From the NCBI RefSeq assembly GCF_052072235.1, contig NZ_CM125436.1, positions 3,342,001 to 3,406,000 of the forward strand: 64,000 nucleotides of DNA, read 5' to 3'. Positions within the stretch are counted from its first letter, which is position 1. Each line of letters opens with the position of its first letter. The notes under the pieces were generated by a model. That model worked only from the letters and a program-made list of their open reading frames with translations. It was not told where the DNA came from and did not search any database. This DNA comes from Brevibacillus_D fluminis_A. Lineage in GTDB: Bacteria > Bacillota > Bacilli > Brevibacillales > Brevibacillaceae. Position numbers and translations under genes: made by a program. Positions 58,406-64,000 of the stretch are shown piece after piece.

Positions 58406-60981
58406 TATTGTTTGACTTCCACCATTACGAAGGCTTCCACAATGTCGCCCTCTTTAATATCGTTAAACTTATCCAATGTAAATCCGCATTCGTAACCGGC
58501 TGCGACTTCCTTGGCATCGTCTTTGAAGCGTTTGAGCGTATCCAGCTTGCCTTCGTAAATGACAACGCCTTCGCGGATCAGGCGAGCGCCTGCATCGCGG
58601 CTCAGCTTGCCTTCCGTAACGTAGGAACCTGCGATGTTACCCACTTTGGAAATCTTGAATACTTGGCGAATCTCCGCTTGACCGATGATGGACTCTTTGT
58701 AAACCGGATCGAGCATCCCTTTCAAGGCGGATTCGATTTCTTCGATGACGTTGTAAATGACGCGGTGCAAACGGATGTCGATTTGCTCTTGCTCCGCCAT
58801 GTTGCGCGCATTCGGCTCAGGGCGTACGTTGAAGCCGATTACGATCGCGTTGGAGGCATTTGCCAGCGTAATATCCGATTCGGTGATCGCGCCTGCGCCT
58901 GTATGAATGATCTTGATGCGGGTACCGTTCACATCGATTTTTTCCAACGAACCGCGGAGCGCTTCGACGGAGCCTTGTACGTCCGCTTTGATGATCAGGT
59001 TCAATTCCTTGATATCGCCTTCCTGGATATGTTGGAACAAATCGTCCAGCGATACGCGGGTATTGGCACGACGCTCGGATTCGCGCAGCTTGGATGCACG
59101 CACTTCCCCGATTGCACGGGCTTTTTTCTCATCTTCAAAGACCATGAACTGATCGCCTGCTTGCGGCACATCGTTCAGACCGGTAATCTCGATCGGTGTG
59201 GATGGTCCTGCTTCTTTAATTCTTCTGCCTTTATCGTTGACCATTGCACGCACGCGGCCAAATGCAGCGCCGACAACGATCGGGTCACCGATTTTCAGCG
59301 TGCCGTGCTGCACCAGAACGCGGGCAACAGGCCCTTTCCCTTTATCCAGCTCGGCCTCGATAACCGTACCGCGGGCACGTTTGTTCGGGTTCGCTTTCAA
59401 CTCTTGCACTTCTGCGACAAGCAGGATGTACTCGAGCAGTTCTTCGATCCCTTTGCGCTGTTTTGCCGAAAGCGGGCAGAAAATCGTTTCGCCGCCCCAC
59501 TCTTCCGCTACCAGACCGTACTCGGTCAGCTCTTGCTTGATACGGTCGAGGTTGGCGTTTTCTTTGTCGATCTTGTTCACCGCTACGATAATCGGTACAT
59601 TCGCCGCTTTGGCATGGCTGATCGCTTCCACGGTTTGCGGCATAACGCCGTCGTCCGCTGCGACAACCAGAATGGTGATGTCGGTGATTTGCGCACCGCG
59701 TGCACGCATCGTCGTAAACGCAGCATGGCCCGGTGTATCGAGGAACGTGATTTTCTTGCCTTTGATTTCTACCTGATACGCACCGATATGCTGCGTGATC
59801 CCGCCTGCCTCGCCCGCTACCACGTTTGTGGAACGGATGGCGTCAAGCAGCGTTGTTTTCCCGTGGTCAACGTGACCCATGATGGTGACAACCGGCGGAC
59901 GCTCCTGCATGTCTTGCGGCTGATCCACTTCTTCAATCGTTTCGAAGTTGGTCTCGTCGATGACGATCTTTTCTTCTACTTCAACGTTGTATTCGCTGCA
60001 GATCAGTTCGATTGTGTCTTTATCCAGATCCTGGTTGATCGTCGCCAAGATGCCCAGACCAAACAGCTTTTTGATGATTTCAGCCGGCTCTTTGCGCAGC
60101 TTTTTCGCCAGTTCCCCTACCGTCAAAGATTCGGTAAACACGATCTTTGCTGGCGGTTCGAGCTGTGGACGCTGCTGTGGCGGCGGAGTGGACTGACCTC
60201 TTCGGTTGTTTTGGTTGCGGTTGTTTTGTCCTTTGGTAAAGGATGGCGATTTTTTGTTGTCCTCGAAGCTTTTCTTTACGCCCGGATTTTTCTTGATTTT
60301 TTCCCGCTTTTCCAATCCAACTTTTGCGGGAATTTTCACTTTGTCCTCAAAATCTTCAGCTGGTGCTGCAGTGTTGTCGATGTCTTCAACAGTCGTAGTC
60401 GGCTGAATGTTCGCCTTGGCTTGGTTCGTCGGCTTTGCGGTGTGGTTTTTATTGTCGTTTGATTTTCTCAATTGGTTTTTCCCCTGTGTTTTTTGTTGAT
60501 TTGAGCGCTGTTCAAAAGCGCCTGGTGCATTGGATCGATTGGGTCGTTCACCGGTTTGCGGTCGCCCGCCTCCCCCCGGTCTTCGATCCTGCTGGGCGTT
60601 CCCCTGCTGTCTGCTTGCATGACTGCCTTGTCCGCCCTGCTGTGGCCTAGAGCCCTGGCCACCTTGATTTTGTTGCGGTCTGCTGTTTTGTCCACTTTGC
60701 TGTTGCGAACGATTGCTTTGCCCGCTTTGTTGCGGCTGAGGCTGGGAAACTTGCGGTGGTCTCGGTTTGACAGCGGCACTCGGTTCACCGGCGGTTTTTT
60801 CGCTGCCGGTTCGAGCTGTTGCTCTTAATTTAGCCATATGCTGCTCTACCTTATCCACCATTTCCTGATCCATGATGCTCATGTGGTTCGATACATCTAT
60901 GTTTAGCCTTTTAAGCAAATTCAAGATTTCCTTACTGCTCATATTATGTTTTTTGGCGTATTCATACACGCGTGTTTTCAT
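58405..60981 (-). CDS. infB: Translation initiation factor IF-2
   Basis: An 858-residue IF-2. An IF2N domain (VYEYAKKHNMSSKEILNLLKRL) opens it, followed by a ~200-residue low-complexity linker rich in Gln, Ser, Gly, Arg and Asn. A second IF2N domain comes next, then the GTPase domain (GHVDHGKTT, DTPGHAAF, VNKIDKE), and C-terminal domains II-IV. It places initiator tRNA on the 30S subunit. ATG 60981 follows AAGGGGTGA. Bacterial infB often has an internal start after the linker; none is obvious. Confidence 0.96.
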   Translation of the reverse strand: MKTRVYEYAKKHNMSSKEILNLLKRLNIDVSNHMSIMDQEMVDKVEQHMAKLRATARTGSEKTAGEPSAAVKPRPPQVSQPQPQQSGQSNRSQQQSGQNSRPQQNQGGQGSRPQQGGQGSHASRQQGNAQQDRRPGGGGRPQTGERPNRSNAPGAFEQRSNQQKTQGKNQLRKSNDNKNHTAKPTNQAKANIQPTTTVEDIDNTAAPAEDFEDKVKIPAKVGLEKREKIKKNPGVKKSFEDNKKSPSFTKGQNNRNQNNRRGQSTPPPQQRPQLEPPAKIVFTESLTVGELAKKLRKEPAEIIKKLFGLGILATINQDLDKDTIELICSEYNVEVEEKIVIDETNFETIEEVDQPQDMQERPPVVTIMGHVDHGKTTLLDAIRSTNVVAGEAGGITQHIGAYQVEIKGKKITFLDTPGHAAFTTMRARGAQITDITILVVAADDGVMPQTVEAISHAKAANVPIIVAVNKIDKENANLDRIKQELTEYGLVAEEWGGETIFCPLSAKQRKGIEELLEYILLVAEVQELKANPNKRARGTVIEAELDKGKGPVARVLVQHGTLKIGDPIVVGAAFGRVRAMVNDKGRRIKEAGPSTPIEITGLNDVPQAGDQFMVFEDEKKARAIGEVRASKLRESERRANTRVSLDDLFQHIQEGDIKELNLIIKADVQGSVEALRGSLEKIDVNGTRIKIIHTGAGAITESDITLANASNAIVIGFNVRPEPNARNMAEQEQIDIRLHRVIYNVIEEIESALKGMLDPVYKESIIGQAEIRQVFKISKVGNIAGSYVTEGKLSRDAGARLIREGVVIYEGKLDTLKRFKDDAKEVAAGYECGFTLDKFNDIKEGDIVEAFVMVEVKQ

Positions 60982-60992
60982 AACTTCACCCC

Positions 60993-61301
60993 TTACGAAA
61001 TAGGTGTGAGAAGGCGCTGGATGCTCTGTGCAAAGTGGACGTCTGTAACCGCAAGCGTAACGCGCGCTTCTTTTCCAATCGCATGACCCAACTCTTGCCG
61101 GTTTAATGGCTGGTAGCAAGGAATGGAATAATACTGGCATTTGTCCGTTATCTTCTTGACGGTGTTCGCAGAAGCATCTGTGGATAACAAAACCAGTCGT
61201 GCCTGTTTGCTTTGAATCGCACGCACTACCAGTTCCTCACCCGTTGTCACCTTACGGGCACGCATGGCAAGCCCTAGAATCTGTGTCAATTTCGGGTTCA
61301 C
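60993..61301 (-). CDS. ylxQ: L7Ae-family RNA-binding protein YlxQ
   Basis: A 102-residue L7Ae/L30e-fold protein (LGLAMRARKVTTGEELV, VLLSTDASANTVKKITDKC, AIGKEARVTLAVTD). It binds kink-turn RNA in related proteins. GTG 61301 is chosen because it overlaps the rnpM stop (GTGA) and homology starts at NPKLTQILGLA; ATG 61322 has no ribosome site. Confidence 0.92.
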   Translation of the reverse strand: MNPKLTQILGLAMRARKVTTGEELVVRAIQSKQARLVLLSTDASANTVKKITDKCQYYSIPCYQPLNRQELGHAIGKEARVTLAVTDVHFAQSIQRLLTPIS

Positions 61302-61591
61302 TTCCCGATCAACTCCAGCCATTGGTTGCGAAACGCATCATATTGCTCTTGTGAAATCGTCATGTTCAAAGCGCGCTCCAACGTTTTTTTCCATTTGCCT
61401 GAGGCGAACGTATCCGGTGTCATGCACGTTTCGCGGCGGCATACGTAAGTCCCGCGTCCCGCTGCTTTCCCGTTCAGATCGATCCGGATTTCTTCCTCTG
61501 GCGTGCGAACAACGCGGACCAGCTCTTTTTTCGGATACATCTCCTGACAGACGATGCACTTGCGAAGCGGAATCTTCTTCTGCTTCATCAT
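61298..61591 (-). CDS. rnpM: RNase P modulator RnpM (YlxR)
   Basis: A 97-residue YlxR family protein. KIPLRKCIVCQEMYPKKELVRVVR carries the conserved C-x2-C, and GKAAGRGTYVCRRETC the GRGaY/C motif. YlxR was recently shown to bind RNase P RNA and renamed RnpM. Its start overlaps the nusA stop by four bases (ATGA). Confidence 0.94.
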   Translation of the reverse strand: MMKQKKIPLRKCIVCQEMYPKKELVRVVRTPEEEIRIDLNGKAAGRGTYVCRRETCMTPDTFASGKWKKTLERALNMTISQEQYDAFRNQWLELIGK

Positions 61592-62682
61592 TCATCCACA
61601 TCCACCAGTTCTTGATTCTCGGCACTGCGTGGGTAGTCGATTCCTTCCTGCTCGGCTTGGCTCTCGCTTTTGATGTCGATTTTCCAGCCGGTCAGCTTGG
61701 CCGCGAGACGTGCATTTTGGCCGCGCTTGCCGATCGCGAGCGACAGCTGGTAGTCCGGAACGATGACACGAGTGACCTTCTCCGCGACATTTACGTCTAC
61801 ATAGAGCACCTTGGACGGGCTCAGTGCGTTTTTCACATATTCAGCCGGGTCCTCGGACCAGCGCACGATATCGATCTTTTCGCCTTTCAGCTCATTGACG
61901 ATCGTCTGTACGCGCATGCCCTTCGGTCCGACACAGGCACCCACCGGATCAACTTCCGGATTGACGGAGTGAACCGCGATTTTGGAACGGTCGCCTGCTT
62001 CGCGGGCTACCGACTTGATTTCGACAACCCCGTCGTAAATTTCCGGCACTTCCAGCTCAAACAGTCGTTTCAGCAGGCCAGGATGCGTGCGGGAGACCAC
62101 GATTTGCGGTCCTTTGTTCGTTTTTTCAACCTTGATAATATATGCCTTGATCCGATCTTGCGGCTTAAATTCATCGGTCGGCATTTTTTCGGTAAGCGGC
62201 ATGATCGCCTCCACCTTGCCGAGATCGATGTAATAGAAACGGCTATCCTGGCGCTGCACAACACCGGTGACGATGTCGTCCTCGCGCTCGATGAATTCGC
62301 TGTAAATCAAACCGCGCTCGGCTTCGCGAATGCGCTGGGTGACCACTTGCTTGGCCGTTTGCGCCGCGATGCGACCGAAGTCGCGCGGAGTCACTTCAAT
62401 CTCCACGATGTCTTCCAGACGGTAGTTGGGGTCGATCTCATGCGCCGCTTCCTGCGAAATCTCCAAGCGTGTGTCAAGGACTTCCTCCACCACCGTTTTG
62501 CGGGCATATACGCGCACTTGACCGGTAAAGCGGTTCACATCCACCCGCACGTTTTGCGCTGAATTGAAATTACGTTTGTATCCAGAGATCAGGGCAGCTT
62601 CAATCGCTTCGATCAGAATGTCCTTGGCGATTCCCTTTTCTCTTTCAATGTCTTCTAATGCTTGGATAAACTCCGAGTTCAT
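61588..62682 (-). CDS. nusA: Transcription elongation/termination factor NusA
   Basis: A 364-residue NusA: an N-terminal RNA-polymerase-binding domain, S1 (about 135-200), and KH1/KH2 (VGACVGPKGMRVQTIVNEL, LAIGKRGQNARLAAKLTGW). The acidic repeats of proteobacterial NusA are absent, as normal for Firmicutes. It follows rimP by 57 bases. A leader terminator upstream of rimP (63238-63262) suggests NusA-controlled attenuation. Confidence 0.97.
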   Translation of the reverse strand: MNSEFIQALEDIEREKGIAKDILIEAIEAALISGYKRNFNSAQNVRVDVNRFTGQVRVYARKTVVEEVLDTRLEISQEAAHEIDPNYRLEDIVEIEVTPRDFGRIAAQTAKQVVTQRIREAERGLIYSEFIEREDDIVTGVVQRQDSRFYYIDLGKVEAIMPLTEKMPTDEFKPQDRIKAYIIKVEKTNKGPQIVVSRTHPGLLKRLFELEVPEIYDGVVEIKSVAREAGDRSKIAVHSVNPEVDPVGACVGPKGMRVQTIVNELKGEKIDIVRWSEDPAEYVKNALSPSKVLYVDVNVAEKVTRVIVPDYQLSLAIGKRGQNARLAAKLTGWKIDIKSESQAEQEGIDYPRSAENQELVDVDE

Positions 62683-62739
62683 TTTTTCTTTGCCCCCTCC
62701 TTTCGGAATTGCAACATCATGTATTTGTCGTGTGCTTCC

Positions 62740-63198
62740 TTAAAAAACGATTGCCATCCGCGCGGACTCAATCTGCGCGAGCGAAATGCGATACGTCTTC
62801 TTCGCTTCCGCAACCGTTAACACACCTTCTTCAAAGGATGTCAATTCCCCTTCAAAAACAGTGTGGCCGTCGATTTCTTCTTTGGTGACAATATGTACGT
62901 GTTTGCCGACCGCCTTGCGATAGTCATTCTCCTTGCGCAGCGGACGCTCTGCACCGGGTGAAGAGACTTCCAGGAAGTACGCCGTCGGAATCGGATCGAC
63001 CTCGTCGAGACGCTCGCTCAACCGTTCGCTCACAGCGCCGCAGTCATCGATATCGATGGTGCCCGACTCGTTGTCGATGAAGACGCGGAGAAACCAGTTG
63101 CTCCCCTCTTTCTTGTACTCGACTTCAACGACTTCCAGATTCATTTCTTCCATGATGGGTGCAAGCAGATCTTCAACGATTTGCGTTACCTTACTCAC
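62740..63198 (-). CDS. rimP: Ribosome maturation factor RimP
   Basis: A 152-residue RimP: VEDLLAPIMEEMNLEVVEVEYKKEG, DIDDCGAVSERLSERLD and FLEVSSPGAERPL are diagnostic. It acts in 30S assembly. GTG 63198 is preferred because AAAGGAGG lies 8 bases upstream and the longer frame to 63264 runs through the leader hairpin. It is first of the rimP-nusA-rnpM-ylxQ-infB-ylxP-rbfA-nrnA-truB-ribF operon. Confidence 0.95.
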   Translation of the reverse strand: MSKVTQIVEDLLAPIMEEMNLEVVEVEYKKEGSNWFLRVFIDNESGTIDIDDCGAVSERLSERLDEVDPIPTAYFLEVSSPGAERPLRKENDYRKAVGKHVHIVTKEEIDGHTVFEGELTSFEEGVLTVAEAKKTYRISLAQIESARMAIVF

Positions 63199-63237
63199 TT
63201 CAGGTACCTCCTTTGCTTCATGCTCATTTACCCAGAA

Positions 63238-63262
63238 AGAAAGAGTGGGTTTCCCCACTCTC
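63238..63262 (-). terminator. Intrinsic terminator inside the rimP-nusA leader
   Basis: On the minus strand GAGTGGG-GAAA-CCCACTC is followed by TTTCTTTCT. It lies about 35 bases after the predicted transcription start and 45 before rimP, so it is an attenuator rather than the polC terminator. Confidence 0.65.
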
Positions 63263-63296
63263 AACAGTAACGAGTATCAACAGTATTCCCAAAGAA

Positions 63297-63325
63297 ATTA
63301 TAGCATAACGTTCCTAGCATGACAA
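63297..63325 (-). promoter_or_regulatory. Sigma-A promoter of the rimP-nusA operon
   Basis: On the minus strand, -35 TTGTCA (63325-63320), a 17-base spacer, and consensus -10 TATAAT (63302-63297), immediately after the polC stop. Confidence 0.8.
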
Positions 63326-63335
63326 CCGTGAACGG

Positions 63336-64000
63336 CTAAAACAGGGAAAGCTGGTTGGATTCCGGCAGTCCTTGCAAAGCCCCCTGCTCTTCCAAATACT
63401 CCAAAATCGTTTTGGAAATCCGCGAGCGGGAAAGCAAGTCCTCTTTCGACAAAAACTCTCCATCTTCGCGCGCTTTTACGATGCTGATCGCCGCGTTCGT
63501 ACCGAGACCAGGCAACGCATTGAACGGCGCAAGCAAGGAATCGCCCTCAATCAGGAAGCGGGTCGCGTCCGAACGGTACAAGTCGACATTTTTGAATTTG
63601 AACCCGCGCTCAACCATTTCCAGCGCCATTTCCAGCACGGTCAAGAGCGCCTTCTCTTTTGGCTGCGCATCATGCCCTTTGCCCTCGATCTCCTCGATCT
63701 TGGCGCGAATGGCTGCAGAGCCTTTGACCATCAACGGAATGTCAAAGTCGTCGGCACGGACCGAGAAATACGTCGCGTAAAACTCAAGCGGGCGATGCAC
63801 CTTGAAGTAGGCGATGCGCACGGCCATCATGACGTAAGCGGTCGCATGCGCCTTCGGGAACATGTATTTGATCTTCTGGCACGAGTCGATATACCATTCC
63901 GGCACGTTATTGGCTCTCATCTCTTCCTGGTCTTCCTCGTTGACGCCCTTCCCTTTCCGCACGGACTCCATGATTTTAAACGCTCGTGACGGATCGAGCC
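63336..64000 (-). CDS. polC: DNA polymerase III alpha subunit PolC, C-terminal part
   Basis: The 3' end of a gene running off the window. The frame is open to base 64000 and reads LDPSRAFKIMESVRKGKG, then VPEWYIDSCQKIKYMFPKAHA and AYVMMAVRIAYFKVH, which are the Gram-positive PolC polymerase C-terminus. The end ESNQLSLF matches the clamp-binding motif (Q-L-S-L-F). PolC is the main replicative polymerase of Firmicutes. polC-rimP linkage is standard. Confidence 0.95.
   Translation of the reverse strand, partial: LDPSRAFKIMESVRKGKGVNEEDQEEMRANNVPEWYIDSCQKIKYMFPKAHATAYVMMAVRIAYFKVHRPLEFYATYFSVRADDFDIPLMVKGSAAIRAKIEEIEGKGHDAQPKEKALLTVLEMALEMVERGFKFKNVDLYRSDATRFLIEGDSLLAPFNALPGLGTNAAISIVKAREDGEFLSKEDLLSRSRISKTILEYLEEQGALQGLPESNQLSLF

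Noticed and set aside
58369..60462. 697-codon plus-strand open frame opposite infB
   Set aside because: Same artefact; infB is clear and the translation is Phe/Arg/Asp-rich without motifs.
60500..60780. Repetitive tract that could suggest a repeat array
   Set aside because: It is the low-complexity Gln/Ser/Gly/Arg linker of IF-2, with no regular repeat-spacer spacing.
60982..61140. N-terminal extension of infB
   Set aside because: IF-2 begins at MKTRVYEYAKK with a good ribosome site; the upstream part overlaps ylxQ in another frame.
1..64000. tRNA, rRNA, CRISPR, phage or transposase genes
   Set aside because: Looked for on both strands by eye; none supported.

Overview
The window is a 64 kb piece of a spore-forming Bacillales chromosome of middling GC content. 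The gene set fits Paenibacillaceae and looks most like Brevibacillus: it carries spoVS, spoVFAB, spoIIIE, tepA, ymxH and ylxY, an S-layer-homology (SLH) protein, and the Bacillales order polC-rimP-nusA-rnpM-ylxQ-infB-ylxP-rbfA-nrnA-truB-ribF-rpsO-pnp. The genus is an inference from gene content; no 16S gene is present. I see no tRNA, rRNA, CRISPR array, prophage or transposase.

Layout. (1) 1-7300 is accessory and mixed in strand: an SLH surface protein, the octanoyltransferase lipL overlapping a membrane acyltransferase, the c-di-AMP-binding CBS protein cbpB, a YheC/D ATP-grasp protein, the tRNA methyltransferase mnmM and a YkvI-type membrane protein. (2) 7337-11507, minus strand: korAB (2-oxoacid:ferredoxin oxidoreductase), an M19 dipeptidase and spoVS. 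(3) 11627-26678, minus strand: the conserved block ymdB, rny, recX, recA, cshA, cinA, pgsA, rimO, rodZ, ymfK, ymfJ, ymfI, ymfH, ymfF. (4) 26791-36215 is a nucleoside and ribose insert: a 49-residue zinc-ribbon protein, an M23 endopeptidase, a BMP-type nucleoside ABC transporter (binding lipoprotein, ATPase, two permeases), and an rbsR-rbsK-nucleoside hydrolase operon. (5) 36430-40263: spoIIIE, ylzJ, tepA. (6) 40446-42503, plus strand: a small orphan protein, a 5'-truncated threonine synthase pseudogene and two small membrane proteins. (7) 42597-64000, minus strand: rnjB, dapA, dapG, asd, spoVFB, spoVFA, ymxH, ymxG, ylxY, pnp, rpsO and then the translation/transcription operon up to the 3' end of polC.

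How the parts work together. asd, dapG and dapA make dihydrodipicolinate, which SpoVFA/B turn into the spore solute dipicolinate. RimP, NusA, RnpM, InfB, RbfA, TruB, S15, PNPase, RNase Y, RNase J and CshA form the ribosome-assembly and RNA-turnover core. The BMP transporter, nucleoside hydrolase and ribokinase together give nucleoside uptake, hydrolysis and ribose phosphorylation.

Most genes are well-known families. The less ordinary signals are regulatory and intergenic: an intrinsic terminator inside the rny leader, another inside the rimP-nusA leader, a long spoIIIE leader with two mutually exclusive stems and a perfect palindrome, sigma-G-like and sigma-H-like promoters before tepA and spoVS, twin RbsR operators 43 bp apart, a LexA box at recA, and an AT-rich palindrome shared by the left edge and the ykvI-korB gap. 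I found no convincing new multi-gene system. The least explained coding material is the small-protein cluster at 40446-42503.
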